This document shows, piece after piece, positions 44,371-57,459 of a DNA stretch of 64,000 nucleotides. The stretch is from Punica granatum (Eukaryota > Streptophyta > Magnoliopsida > Myrtales > Lythraceae). Position numbers and translations under genes: made by a program. The notes beneath the pieces were generated by a model. That model worked only from the letters and a program-made list of their open reading frames with translations. It was not told the DNA's origin and made no database searches. The stretch is taken from assembly GCF_007655135.1 (NCBI RefSeq), contig NC_045128.1:16322230-16386229 (forward strand), in the 5' to 3' direction. The first letter of the stretch is position 1. The number at the start of each line of letters is the position of its first letter.

Positions 44371-47300
44371 TCAATACCCATTCGTCGTCTTCTGAGACTT
44401 CTTCCGGAAATTCGATACGCTGCAGTGCGGACATATATACTCCAGGCCATCTGTCTTCGCATAATCCTGCCATTCAATAAGAGTATCAGGAAAACAGAAA
44501 AAAAGGATATTTTAGCGACTTTTAAATGGAGTTCTGAATGAGAGGATCTTCAATGATCCTTCCTCACATATTATCGTATGAAAGAGTCAAAAATTAGGCA
44601 GAATCAAGACCCACTAGCCACATGCTAAGCACGGTATCCTCTCTTCTACTGCAATCTCATCGAGACTTCCTCAAGCGACATTATTTCCTCAGAATTATTT
44701 ACTCAGGATTTATCATAACACATATACTCAGCCTATATCTCTGTCAGGATTTTGCTCGGTTTCATATAATTCTTAATTTATAGCATTTCCTAACTCTTAA
44801 ACAGAATTCCGTGTCTCGTTTTTCAGTTGCTAAAGGAAAGACAAAATGAAGAGGTGAAGTTTGAAGGAACCAAACCTTGAAGGCGCCGAGCCCCTGTCTC
44901 CGGTCACAGCCAAAGTGGGCCCATTCCCCACACATTCCACAGTTAACCCAGTCACCAGGTGCACTACTGTTGCAATTTTAATAGACTGTGTAAGTAGAGA
45001 GATAACTAAAGCACTGTAATTTCAGGGAGGGATGAGAGAGAGAGTGACCTGTGACACAACAGGCAGCATTCTCCATCAACATCATCATGAGCCAGCTCGT
45101 ATTCTAAAAGGTAAGTTTCGTAATGTCTCTTCAACGTGTTACCAACTCCCTGTTTAATTTATGATGAAAAAAATTAGTATAACTTCGAAAGTGTACCCTA
45201 ATGATTCTGAAACAAGGGCATTAACATGAGGAGAAAATAAAAAATTAAAAAAAAAATCTGTTTGTGGAATGACAGACCCTAAGATTACTGACAAGCCCCA
45301 CACCTAAGATTTTTGTATCCTTTTGTGAGACACACAAGTAGCACATATTCACATTAAATCTCAATGCAAACTGGCCACTAGCTGATACAGTGGTTATGAA
45401 AAAGAACATCTCGCCGAGTCATGGGTTCATGGGATCATCGCCCAACTGCTTAGAGAAGTTATACTAAAAAGCATTATAACCCATACTACAGACATAATAG
45501 TTTCTTGAATCAAACGGGCAGAAATTTAGGATTATGGGTTTTAAATGAATCCTAACACTAGGATGCACAAGTTACTCTCGTAATTGATGACTTGACCAGT
45601 AGACAAATCAAGCTGCATGAATCTGAGCTCTCTCACTTGAATAGCTCATCACAGAATCAGATTACTCAAATAAGAGAAAGTAAAAAAGGGACAAGACATA
45701 CCGTCATCCTGTTAGAGAGCGTGTAATTACTCATCTTTGAGAAAACTTGTCCTTTCCAATTAATGCCATTCCCAACATGAAAGCCACCTCTCGATACTAC
45801 CTGTGAACATTTTGTTGCTACACAACTTATGGGAGAGAAACTCCAGAGAAAAAAATAAACAATCTAACTCCACGAGCTTTACCTCTTTATACAAGTTGAA
45901 TAGGTCAAGCCTCTTAGCATTAAGAACAGCATCAGGAAATTCCTCAAGCCCACTTTGAGGAACGAGTCGTGTATGCCCACGAAGAATGAGGAACTCCATT
46001 ACATCCCTCAGAAACTCCTCCTGCAAGAAAGTGCAATTTTGTAATAAGAGCCAAATTTACTACAAAAATATAGCAATCTTCATGAACTTAGCCCCAAAAG
46101 AAACTTAATTGTCGAAGAAAAACTCCAACTCAACTGACATTGCTTACGATATAAAAGGTGTTAATAAAAACGGTAAGCAGCACTAACTTGGTTAGTTCCG
46201 ACCATAGTGAATTCATATTAAAAATTACTGAACAAATAGGGGCCGTTTGGAAACACAAATTTTTTAATTCTAATCTACTCTACTCCACTTTTTACTCATC
46301 TTCAATTTAACAACACAATTATTACTTTTCCCATTTTCTTCATTTTTTTAACTATTCAATTCAATTTTTAATACTAAATTCTCTCAACTAGTCATTACTT
46401 TTTCCACAATTAAACGACACAATCATCACTTTCTCTCAACTATTCATTACTTTTTCACACTTTTTCTCATAATTCAACAACACAATCATTACAAACCAAA
46501 TAAAACCAAAACTCAACTCAACTCAACTTTAAAACCAAACACAACCTAAATATTATTGGTTATTGAGCTTCAGGGAAAGGAGATGTTTTGAAAGAAAATA
46601 TTCCTTTTCTTTTCTTGGATAAGCATGAAAAATCAAAAGAACAAGACAATCATAGAACCTTTTTTATTAGTGAATTTTTTTTGTGGTGCACAAGGTGGCA
46701 CCATCTTATTTTTATTTGAATTACTTTCTTTAATTGTACGAAAAAAGAAAAACAAAAACAAAACTAATACATTACGTGACAGTCTTGGAGAACCCACCTC
46801 TGAGCAGGATTGAATAGGGGATCTGCCACATCCGTGTTTTTTCAGAGGTAGAGGATTCAAAGAGAGAATCTGCTGGGCCTGCAAAGAATTTCCCGACGAT
46901 CTTCGATGGGTCACAGAAGGGCCCGCAAGGTTGTGCTTCATCGGGCCGATGGGCTGAGTTGCTTGAGCACCCTCATGCCTCTCAGCCTCAGGAATAAACC
47001 CATAAAAGGGCACCATCTTATGGTGAGCACGAGGGATCGGCCTCATTGGGGCAACATTCATCACTCTACGCTTACTATTATTACCTCCATTCTCGTGTTT
47101 CAAGTTCAAAGAAGTAGCTGGTTCTGACAATTTTCTAGAAGGTAAAGGAGGTTTCAACCAGCGTGGCAGACTCGAGAGGAAAAAATTATTTTGGTCAAAT
47201 TCTTTGCCCTGCTGAGAGGAAAAGAAGAGGAGCCGCTCTGCATCTTCTTTCTCGAATGAGGCAACAGGCACGCCCTGAATGCTTGCGATTCCCAGTGCAA

Positions 47301-50300
47301 CCAAACTTCGGTAAGATATATCGGGGGCCAGCTGTCTCAACACCTGCAAAACATGTTTGCCAAAGTGGACAGAATTTTAACACGTGCAAAATCTGGTGTT
47401 AAATTGTTCTTGATTAACATTATACAACAGTTTTCCAGCTTTAGCTTTAGATTTAGAAGAATCAGTCCCCAAATAAAAGTACCTGAAAACAGTTCTGACT
47501 AAATCGTGCTAATTCCTTCTGAATTATTTATATTCCATGCTAATACAAATTTTGGGCACGTGCCAAGCTTGTGGAGGGAGGGGGTCAAATTGTCTTAAAG
47601 AACTTCACATCTGATGTATCGATAATAATCTCAGAATCCAGCGATTTTAGGCTTATTGTACATAGGCCCACATTAATAGAATGAAATTAAGGCCGCAGCG
47701 ATGGAAAACACCTATTGCAATCTGATAAAGCTAAAAGCACTGATATCCTGGAAATAGGGGAGTGATAAAACGAAGGCTAGAGAAAACCTGTGAAGCCCAT
47801 GCAGGAACTTTCACGCAAACTTCAAAGACACCGGCCCCACATGCAGTCGAAGCAGATTTACGGGGTTCTGACAAGCTCATGTTGCTCCCCTCAGAGTTAG
47901 GCAACACACGGACCAGCTGAGAATTCTCAATAAGCTCATTCTTCACATGATTTTCTAGCAGCTGAAGACATTAACAATTAGATAAACCAATGAAAAATTG
48001 AGCCCATTAGAGGTACATATGTTGTAGACTGAGATTATTCCAGAATGTACCCGAAACACTTGCCTGATCATTGAAGCAAGTCTGTGCACTACCAGAGACC
48101 AAGAGAGAAATATGCGCGGAACTGCAGGTGGAGAAATCACACCGCATTGTCACTACTCCCCGGGAAAATGTCCCTGCTTGAAGAGGAGGTGGAGGAGCAC
48201 TGCAAAGAACCAGTGGAAACAATGAGAATCTGAATTTAAGTTTCCACCATTAATGCCGGTGCACTTAATACCCAGATACAAAATTAGAGGCATTTTTTAG
48301 ATTTATTTATGTTTGGTCCATTTTATTTTGGCTTGAATGACTCAGATAAATTGTCAGACAACCAAGGTTCACGGGTAACATTGATAACGTCCCCATAATT
48401 TGGAGGAGTTGGAAAATATCCCTAGTGGATGAAAGGGAAGTGCCATCAGAGAGGGCAAGAAAGGTCAAAAAGGAATTAGCCATTCCAAACATTGCTAAAT
48501 TGGAGCAGTTGTAAAATTCATGTGCTTTGAAGGAATCCTATACCTTGTTCGGTTATGAAGTTTACTCCCGCGTATCTGCACAGCCAGCCGGACAAGAAAA
48601 GAAACTAATTACAGCTATGCATGGAAATAGATATTACTCAAATTATTTTATCAGGAGAAAATAACAATCCTAATAAAATTTATGTTTGTCGGAACTAATG
48701 ATTCATACTAAATTGCTTGCATTTTGAAACTCACAAGCTTCATCCATGACCAAAAATCAAATGACATCTACACAAGGGACTCTAATTGTTAAATTGTGAG
48801 CTTTTGTAATGTGTGAGTGAGAGAGAGAAAATCAAAGAATAACGTCAAAATTATTTACTCCTAGCAAATACAGAGAGAGACAAAATCAAAGAATAACGTC
48901 AAAATTATTTACTCCTAGAAAATACATGGAAGGATAATATCATCTACTAAAAATTGTTGCATTTGTCTTATGCACATTTCAATAACTCAAGCTTTTACAA
49001 TCTAGGCAGACGAAAACCTACAGTTCGAAAATTTCTAGCGAAATTTCACAAGTCAACATACTTCTATGCTCAAAAGAGAATATATTCCATCTTCCAATGA
49101 TCCAAGCGCAGTAGTATCCTGAAAGGAACATATTCTACAGATTATTACAATTGATTACAAAGTATGGAGAAAAAGAAATACTGCACAATATCATTTCAAT
49201 TGACCATGGAATATCGAGAAAAGATATTAACAAAGAACCTACCAAAATGCGTCTGAATCCACAAACGAGAAACCGAATGTTGACATCGTCATCATAAATC
49301 TTTACCGAGGAAAGATTCTCAGGTGATTCTTCACCTTGAGCATCAGCCCCAGGCTGAGCGATATCAATCTTGGGTGGGTCTCCTAGAAGTTGAGGTCCTG
49401 TGCTTTCCATATAATGCGGAAAGCCATTGCTATTTTTCAAACAATAGAGCCTGTATGAAGCCTGTGCGAGCTGGAACGCGTCCCATGTGTGGCTGCATGA
49501 ACTGTGAACATCTGAAGAATCAATAATCATCCCGTATAACTAGGCCATGATCTGCATGAACAAATGGCAGAGAATCGACACATAAAGCAGTCCCATTTGG
49601 ATATGAAATTCCATTTTACTTAACTTTTTGTTCCTTTATACCAAAGCCCAGTCTCAGAAACATCACTAAGGCAGCTGAACCTTTAAGCTGGAACATGAGG
49701 TTATAGTATTACATATCTTTTCTTTTTCCTTTTTCTCTTTTCCTTCTTTGCCAGAACGTACAGTATTATATCCAACTAATTAAAGGTCCTTGTTAGGTAG
49801 GGATGGAGCAAATATTTTTTTCCCAAATGCTTTCAAAATTTCATCCCTCGGAGAATGTTTCTTCTCTGTTTCAGTCTCTTTTTCCCAAGCTTGTGCCCCT
49901 TTTAAGGTCAATGCAATGACAATCCATTTTCTTTCACAAGCTCTCCAGCGATCTTGATTTAAAAATATAGAAACAGATTCTTTTTCCACTTATTCTAAAT
50001 TTGAAATCACAAATTACATTAAAAATGTCATCTTTCCCATTGGGGAAACATTTTAAGCCTTTCTAGTTAAACCCAGACCTATGAGATTTAGCTATATATT
50101 AATTAGGGAAAAGGTGAAAATTAGCCCCACAACTGTTTGACTCTCTAATTTCCCAAGGTTCAGAAGGGCAAAGCTCCACCCCTGTCGTTAGGAATGGGCT
50201 TAATCGCTAACTTAGGGTATCGATGACGTAAAAATGGGAAGAATTGGAGGAAATGAAGGACTTATGGACTCAAATTTACTGCATGTTCTGGAATCATCCG

Positions 50301-51818
50301 CTAGCTTAAGCTGATAAATGAGAGGCCGTGTTCCAAAGATGACTAGGCCAGAAAACTATGCCATAATCAGGTAAGCAAAAAGAGAGGAATTAAAGACTGT
50401 ACACACTATGAGATGAAAATTTTAGATAGAAATTGATATTATGCCAAGGTAAACAAATATACCTCTGCACGACTGAAAATAACGCTTGCCGAAAATGAGC
50501 CGTTTCATAACGAGAAAGCGCATCTTTCCAGTATATGACAAAGGGTACTCCCTGTGCAGGTAAAGCATTAGAATCTCTATTAATTCCGAAACAGAAATAT
50601 CATTTACTGCACCAAAGTATTTTAGTTATAATCCTGAACCTCCTTTCCACAAATTAGTATAATTCTATCTCTCTCAGAGAATAAGTTTAGCAAGGTTAAT
50701 ACGCCAAGTCACAGATTATATTGACTACGGAAATAGTATTGAATTTTATTTCACCTATTAGAAAGAAAACTATCACCTTAGAATGGAGGGCCTCTGCTGC
50801 TTTTTCTGCATTCGGTATCTCCAGGTAAACCTGGAAAAAGGAGAGAAACGACAAATCAAAACTCAAGGATGAGGCACTTGATTGAAAATTCTTGAAGAAA
50901 GATTATCACATCTCAACAACAGAGCAAATATATATACTGGCTTCTTTTAACCCATACATAGATCTACAGGACAAATGCAAACACCGATCAGATCACGTGC
51001 CCCGGATACAAATCCACATTTTTCCGTATATTCCCTAAATGTGGGTCAGATAGTGAGCTTCCCACAGTAATGTGAATGGAAGGATTTTGTCAACCTAGTA
51101 TGATAAATTTTCCCGAGTAACGAACTTCATAATTAAGATGTTAGCCACATATCAAGTGCCAAAGCAACAAGTTTCCACAAGGACATCCCAGTATGATAGA
51201 TTGCAGATATCTCCCCAGGATATAGTTAATCAACAGCACATTAAACAATAAATAACCAAGCACAGAGCAGCTTCGCAGTAATAATGGCTCTTTTTTAAAA
51301 TAAAAAAGAATAACGTTAGATAAACTGAGCATTAACAAGTGAATATGCTATATAACTCACTGTGGTGGGCAAGGCGGATCCAAACACAGAACACAGCGCT
51401 TCAGGAGCAGATAAGTCAACATTTCCCCAAACAAGAGGGCCCACTTCTTCACTGCCTTCAAGTTGCAAACCTTGAAGGTATACAAAGTTGAACTCCGATG
51501 CTTCAAGAACTCGCCTAAACTCATTAACATCAGGGCTCTTCAGAAGAGTGACCTGCATTAGCAAAAACAGTGATTACATTGAGTAGGATTAATTTTGGTA
51601 TAGGAAGAATCAGAAAGCCAGCAATCTTTTTCGATAAATCAAAGGAAACTGGTTCACTGGGATACCTCGAGACGCCCCGAAGAAACGAGCTCTGGAAATG
51701 GATAACTCGGTTGGGCCTCAGAAACTGTTTGCTTCTGCTTTTCATCAGAAATTTTTCCGCAGATAACGGCTAACAGAGAGCAGTGGTTCCTATAAGAACC
51801 TTGTGCGCAAAACATCAT
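44371..51818 (-). CDS. ARID4: ARID and PHD-finger DNA/chromatin-binding protein
   Basis: Fifteen coding exons read downwards: 51818-51666, 51552-51361, 50830-50777, 50551-50463, 49501-49243, 49118-49062, 48575-48544, 48199-48064, 47961-47788, 47343-46798, 46020-45883, 45800-45702, 45149-45049, 44966-44876, 44466-44371. The sum is 2217 bases, giving 738 residues with the frame kept throughout. The N-terminus (MMFCAQGSYRNHCSLLAVICG) and overall plan match the plant protein listed as ARID4 in Arabidopsis (747 residues; called ARID5 in work linking it to the ISWI remodeller, from memory). The ARID domain is about residues 565-665 (EEFLRDVMEFL, KEVVSRGGFHVG, GVGNTLKRHYETYLLEYE). A C4HC3 PHD finger uses C672, C675, C686, C689, H694, C697, C719 and C722. 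It should bind AT-rich DNA and histone H3 tails. The intron after exon 8 is GC-AG. No disruption is seen. Confidence 0.94.
46238..46552. mobile_element. MITE-like element in an intron of the ARID gene
   Basis: About 315 AT-rich bases begin GGGGCCGTTTGGAAACACAAA and end AAAACCAAACACAACC. The two ends are imperfect inverted repeats. Internal words such as AACTATTCATTACTTTTTC and CAACACAATCATTAC recur in reverse orientation at 53020-53335 and 56131-56391, so these are copies of one family. It lies in the intron between the exons ending at 46798 and starting at 46020. No target duplication was identified with confidence. Confidence 0.7.
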
Positions 51819-51826
51819 TGGACCAT
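51815..51826 (-). promoter_or_regulatory. minimal upstream reading frame touching the ARID gene start
   Basis: On the minus strand ATGGTCCAATGATG contains a three-codon frame (Met-Val-Gln, stop) whose TGA overlaps the main ATG as ATGA. A second in-frame ATG follows at once. Ribosomes starting at the first ATG would stop exactly on the main start, which could favour reinitiation or lower output. Whether the transcript includes this ATG is inferred. Confidence 0.6.
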
Positions 51827-52425
51827 GCCACCAGACAAATTCTTACTATATTGTTGGGGCAAAACCTCACAACTGAAAGAGCAGAAACAATGTCTGAAAA
51901 CCAACCAACAGATTCAAGCGTGCCACTGAGATAGAGGCCCCATTTAGCAACATAACCTCTGCAAGACCTAGACAGACTCGAAAATCCTTAGTCAAGTTTC
52001 CAAATTTAGACATGCCCAGATCCTGAATTACATCAGACAATCCAAAAAAATGAAGCGACCACACAACAGAAGAGCTAAATGGACAAAGCAACCCAAAATC
52101 CCCAAACAGCCTCGAAAATCCGAAAACAGAGTGAAAACGAAGCACAATTAGGGCTAATACGGAAAGAAAGAAACTATCAGAGATGGGTAAAGCGAAGACG
52201 GAAGCTAAAGCTCGTGGGGGAGAAAGCGGAAAAAGTGGACAGGGTTCTGAAAATCTCCCGAAAACCAGAGCACAAGCATAGCAAAAGCAAAACCCTAGAT
52301 TGCCTAATCTTCTTTATTAATTACAACACGCACACCACAGAGAAATAGAATCATCACAGCTCACTGCACTACGACACGCTTCCGCACACTCTCTCTCTCT
52401 CTCTCGTGCCCCCACGGAAAAAATC
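51819..52425 (-). promoter_or_regulatory. leader and promoter-proximal region of the ARID gene
   Basis: A good splice acceptor (TGCTCTTTCAG) near 51870 suggests an intron in the 5' untranslated region. The likely first exon lies near 52100-52350, and a GA/CT repeat (CTCTCTCTCTCTCTCTC on the plus strand) sits at about 52389-52406. Such pyrimidine repeats are common at plant transcription starts. The transcription start itself cannot be fixed here. Confidence 0.45.
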
Positions 52426-52429
52426 AAAC

Positions 52430-53015
52430 ATCATCAGATCATAGCCACTAAAAATTTGAACAGGTTCCGACCCGGTCGGTCTCCCTCAGCTCAAAATTAC
52501 AGAGAAGGGCAAAGACTGGACAGAAACAGCTGATCGATCCCGACACAACCCAACATTTGTTCTTCATTATTATTATGATCCATAGAATCAGTCAATGAAC
52601 CGAATGGTAATTCTTACAAGTATGGTTGACTCTTTCTCTAGATAGAATAAATCATCATGCTTGCTTCTAATTAGCTACTTCTTTGCAGCCATTCTCTTTT
52701 TTTTTTTTCTTTTTTTTTCCCCTGGATTTTGGGATTTTCCGAGATGTATATATTTACGATCGGATTCTTGAGATGGCGCTAGTGGCCGGTGAATTTGAGC
52801 TTTGTTGTCGATTCCCTTTTCGAATCCATGGTTGTCGTATATGATGAGATTTAAGATTTTGCTCCGCGGGGTCAAAGCTAAAAGTGGGGTAAAGAGTTTG
52901 GGAGCTCAAGAACAGAGATGTCCGTCCCAGCAGCACTTCCATGGGCCCCTCTAAAAGGATTTGACTTTCCACTTGGGTCAACTGTTTTTTTTTTTTTTTG
53001 CGCACCCCACCTGAA
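52430..53015. other. intergenic DNA upstream of the ARID gene
   Basis: Contains T-rich runs at 52689-52720 and 52985-52999. No gene or RNA is recognised. Confidence 0.5.
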
Positions 53016-53019
53016 ATAG

Positions 53020-53335
53020 AAAATAAAGTAAAGTTTAACTAACTCTATTTTAACTATAAATAATTATATTTATTTAAAATTATAATAATTTTATTTTAAA
53101 TTATGAAAAAAATTGAAAAAATTAATGAATAGTGGAGAGAAAATAATGATTATGTAGTTAAATTGTAAAAACAGTAATGAATAGTTGAGAGAATTTAGTA
53201 TTAAAAATTGAATTAAATGATTAAAAAAATTAATGAAAAGGGAAAAAATAATAATTGTGTTATTAAATTGAAAATAAGTGGACTTAAGTGAAGTAAAGTT
53301 TAAAAAAAAATTCTAAAATCAAACATAACCTAAAC
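53020..53335. mobile_element. second copy of the intronic MITE family
   Basis: The sequence ends CTAAAATCAAACATAACC. Its internal words (TAATGAATAGTTGAGAGAATT, AATAATTGTGTTATTAAATTG) match the reverse complement of the copy at 46238-46552. The left end is more diverged. Confidence 0.6.
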
Positions 53336-53349
53336 TCTCTCAATCATCT

Positions 53350-53525
53350 AGAGTGTGTTTGGTTTTAGAGTTAAAGTAACTGTGATTTTGATTGTGAAAA
53401 ATGACAAATGAGATGGGATTATAAGTTTGACTTGGGAAATATGTGTTTTTGTTGTGTAGTATATTGAGTTAAAGTTAAAGTTAAAATTTTGAAATTTTAA
53501 CTTTGAATTTAAATGGAGTCTATTG
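53350..53525. mobile_element. short related MITE fragment
   Basis: It starts GTGTGTTTGGTTTTAGAGTTAAAG and is otherwise AT-rich. The start is shared with the element at 56131. About 175 bases; probably an internally deleted relative. Confidence 0.5.
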
Positions 53526-55184
53526 TTTTAGCCTGGACCTTGGTTTTCATAACCAAGCTGGACTTGAACTGATGGATGCGTGGGTTCTTTCATTTATGCA
53601 TAAAATAACGGTTCAATAAGTCGGATAATATTCTTAAGCAATAATTAAACAAATTATAAAAATATATATTATGGTCCAATACTAAAAAGGGCTGGTTCCA
53701 CGATGGTTTTGGAAAAAGAAATGATGCTAATTGTCTATATTTTCAACTGTTAGATCTCAATTAATGAATTTCGTCCTGATATCTATTCATATTTTTGCAA
53801 CATGAAAGATTTCCTAGCCATACTTTTTATTTCATATTTTCGATCGCATATATTTTTGACAACACTTGCTCTCATCCATGATTAGGCCCTGATCTCTTAT
53901 AAGATTGTGATGAGAGGTTTCCCGCAAAATTTCACAATGGCAGTACTAAACTGCTGGCCAAGTTCCTGCAGGAAACTTTTTAGATAGGACCAGGTTCCAC
54001 CAATATCAACTCCTCAAGTAAATTTTAAACTCAGACATAGTTTTTGATGTGGCACAAGCCCATAACTTCCCCTTCAAATATGTGTTCCTTCATTATTTCT
54101 AGGCATTAGCTTCTAGATGTTTGACACAAAACCTGCAAATGGAGATGGACATAACTCTTGAATTGCTGGCACAACCCCAACAATATTAAGAGAAATTATG
54201 TTTGTCGAAGAAAGACATTAAACTCAAGGTTTGACAATCAAGTTGCAAATTCGAAACATACTGCCTTGTGTATGTAAATTTTGAATTCCCAACCATGGGA
54301 ATCTGGACCTCCTATGTCTTCAAATAATCTCGTCAAAAATTAGATCCAATTATCCTTATCCACGATAGCATGAGCTATCACTGTCCTATAAATGGGAAAA
54401 CTCGTAATCAAATGCAGCAGCTTCTTCTCTTGCACTTTTTTACCCTTTCAACATCTGCATGCTCTTGAATTGGAGTTCTAAGGTTGTTCCTGCAAATGAA
54501 AATTATCAACCAATCAATTGTAGCTCTAAGGTATTATTCCTTCCAACAACATCCATCACCGAAGTAAAGGAATCTTCCATCATAGTTCCTAGGCACCACT
54601 TAGAATTTACTTCCCCGCAACAATTGGAAGAAAGAGTTGGAGAAAGATATGCAAGGAACATATCGAGAAAAAAGGGAGGTATGTATCGTTAGAGAATGTA
54701 TAAAATAAACAGAGAGAGTGAGAAATATAGCAATAACTTAGGACAGGAAAAACATGTGTCTTTTTTCTTGATAAGGGGAGAAACAGCTGTTCGCATGGGA
54801 AAGTTTGAACCTAATTAACAAATCTGAAGGAAGTTGCCTAACCTGAGGTCATAACCAATTATTAATTATTTATTTATTTTTTTACAAAATTAATAAATCA
54901 ATAATAACGTTAAACTTTGTAGTTATTTATTTATATATTAATTTGTATCTAATTATTCATGAAACACATTTCTCCGCATTGCCTCCAACTTGTGTGTACA
55001 TTGCAATTTGGTAGAAAATATATATTATAAATGAACAAGGTCTTTTATTTTTCCAAGCATCGAAAATTTATAAATAATTTGTATCTAAAAGAATTTCCTT
55101 CAAAAATTTTTAATCTAGAGGAGGCAGCAACAGCCTAGATTAAAACTAATTAATTAATTATTATCTTTTTACTAAAATAATAAA
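53526..55184. other. AT-rich intergenic DNA
   Basis: No gene is recognised. A 77-codon frame at 54459-54692 has no family signal and no supporting context. Confidence 0.45.
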
Positions 55185-55704
55185 GGGTTAAATGCGTAAA
55201 AAAACACAAACTTTTTACATTTTATCAATTTTAGTACGAACTTTTTTCTTAAATTAAAATTACACGAACTATCAATATGATATCATTTTTAGTATGCCTC
55301 AACTTTTTCGTTAGTTTAAATGAGAATCTATGACCACGCCCTTCGATCAAGGTAGCCGAGGTAGCCGACGACCATAGAAAGGTGGCGGCGGGCCATGATG
55401 AGGCCTTCGTTGCCAGAATTTGAAAAAATAAAAAGTAAAATTGAGAAAAGAATGAATGGGGTAGCTGGTGGAAGTCTCATCGACGGTCACTATCCCCCTA
55501 ATTGGAGTCACTAGAGACTTTTGCCGTTATGGGCAACCCCGATTGGGCGGCAATGGTTGTCATTGAGGTCCACCGATCGAAAAAATGGAAGTCGTGCTAA
55601 CATTGATGTCAAATTGAAAATTTGTGTATTTTTATATCAAGAAAAAAAGTTCGTATCAGAATTGATAAAATGTAAAAAAAATTGTGTTTTTAGGTAATTA
55701 ATCC
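55185..55704. mobile_element. Mutator-type MITE with long terminal inverted repeats
   Basis: The element is 520 bases. Its ends form an inverted repeat of roughly 65-70 bases: the left begins GGGTTAAATGCGTAAAAAAA, and the reverse complement of the right begins GGATTAATTACCTAAAAA, both continuing through TACATTTTATCAATT and ACGAACTTTTTT. Flanking nine-base repeats are AATAATAAA on the left and AATAATAAT on the right (8 of 9). Long inverted ends with a nine-base duplication fit a non-autonomous Mutator-like element. The centre is GC-richer and not recognised. Confidence 0.78.
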
Positions 55705-56130
55705 AATAATAATTGAATGATAATGTAAAAACTCAACTCATTTACTTATATATAAAATTATATGCACTTATTCATCGAACATATTTCTCAGCCTCAAACT
55801 TCTCCTTCTGCTTACGTTGCAATTTGATAGAAAATATTTTTAAATTGAATTTGGAAATCAATTGTATCAAAAAATTTTCCTTCATAGATATATGGACCAT
55901 TTAATAATCGGAACTATTTAACTTATACTTTCTCATAACACAACAATTATGACTCATTTATTTAACTACAATATTTTAATCATACGGTACCTATAAAGAA
56001 TTATATACACTCTTTAAAACTAACTTATCAAATATTGACTGAAACAAACGCATAAGGTCGCCTGCGCAACTCGTGGGTCAAATTGTTAGTTTAACTATAA
56101 ATGCTGAAAATTAAGAGTTGAAGTTATGGT
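55705..56130. other. AT-rich intergenic DNA
   Basis: No gene or repeat is recognised beyond low-complexity AT. Confidence 0.5.
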
Positions 56131-56391
56131 GTGTTTGGTTTTGGAGTTAAGTAGAATTGAATTTTGATTTTAATTGGGTTGTAATGATTGTGTTGTTGAA
56201 TTATGAGAAAAAGTGTGAAAAAGTAATGGATAGTTGAGAAAATTTAATATTAAAAATTGAATTGAATGATTTTAAAAATTGAAGAAAAAATGAAAAGTAA
56301 TAATTGTGTTGTTAATTTTTATTGCGTAGTGAGTAGAGTTAAAATTAGAATTAAAATTTTAAAAACTTGATTGCAAAATCAAACGGGCCGA
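56131..56391. mobile_element. further copy of the intronic MITE family
   Basis: It starts GTGTGTTTGGTTTTGGAGTT and ends AAAATCAAACGGGCC. Inside are TAATGGATAGTTGAGAAAATT and AATAATTGTGTTGTTAA, the reverse-oriented counterparts of words in the 46238 copy. About 260 bases. Confidence 0.7.
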
Positions 56392-57459
56392 TATAATATG
56401 TTATAAATGCTTACTAACTCAAGTCAATCTTGTTTGTTAAGGTAAGTGTTAAAAAAATTATATTGTTTGATCCTAGTTATATAATGGCAAGAAAAAAAAT
56501 TTTCTTTCAAACTTTTGCCCAATTAAATTTATTTTATTTTTTTCAAAATTTTATAAAAGATAAAGGATGGATCGAGATTTGCTGAGAAAGGAACAAACAG
56601 TGATGGCCTCGATTCTGACCACCATTGCTTAATCAAGTTTGCCAGCAACATCAGAGTCTGGGTTGCTCACCTGGGTGGTGGTGGTCGGGTTAAGGGCTAC
56701 TACTGCTCTCTATTGTCCCTCTCTCTTCGAAATCAGAACGGTGGGGACTCCATCATTGGCCCCTACCATCCCTACCGAGGTTATTAGTGACATCACTGCT
56801 ACCGTCCATACGAGGTCGGCAGTGACCTCTAAAGCTCTGAGGACCTTGATTACGGCGTTGGCGGCCTACACAGTAAACCACCACCACCACCTTCCTTAAC
56901 CCAATCGCCCTTTCTCTATCTCTCTCTCTTTCACTTTACTTCTACATCCCAAAACATAATAAGATTGATTTGTAAATTACATAAAAGCTGAAAGGCTGCT
57001 ACAAATATGATTAAAAAGGTCCATAGTTGAGCGATTCTGCAAGAAAATAACTAGGTCCCCACTTAATTATAACTAGTCATCTAACCATGCATTGCGTGAC
57101 CATTTACGAACTCTATATTAACAAAAACTTTGAAATAAATAATCTCCTTGAAAAATATCAAATATATAAATACATTATGGATATTCGAAAAAATTAATTA
57201 TGAAAATGTGAAAAATATGTGTATATTAATGTGCATGGGATGCGAAAGGTCAGTCATCAAAAAGTTGAGGGTTACAAATGGAAACTCATCATTAATCAAT
57301 TGGAGAGCTCTCGTGAGCTCTTGTAGGAGGAATTTAAATTACATAATACTTGATAAATTCCCATGCATACACTGGGAAATTGAAAATATAGACAATTTAA
57401 AATGTTATCGGTAAAAGATTTTAAAAAACATAAATTATATTTTCTAAGTACATATGCAT
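56392..57459. other. intergenic DNA
   Basis: A GC-richer island at about 56600-56900 opens an 86-codon frame rich in threonine and ending in histidines. I see no family resemblance, and it may be composition only. Confidence 0.4.

Noticed and set aside
45360..45600. A SINE-like stretch in an ARID gene intron (CAGTGGTTATG, then GGGTTCATGGGATC)
   Set aside because: The box-like words are suggestive, but I found no tail or target duplication, so the limits cannot be supported.
46633..47349. 238-codon minus frame taken as a whole gene
   Set aside because: Only 47343-46798 is coding, as an exon of the ARID gene. The rest is read-through into an intron past the GT donor.
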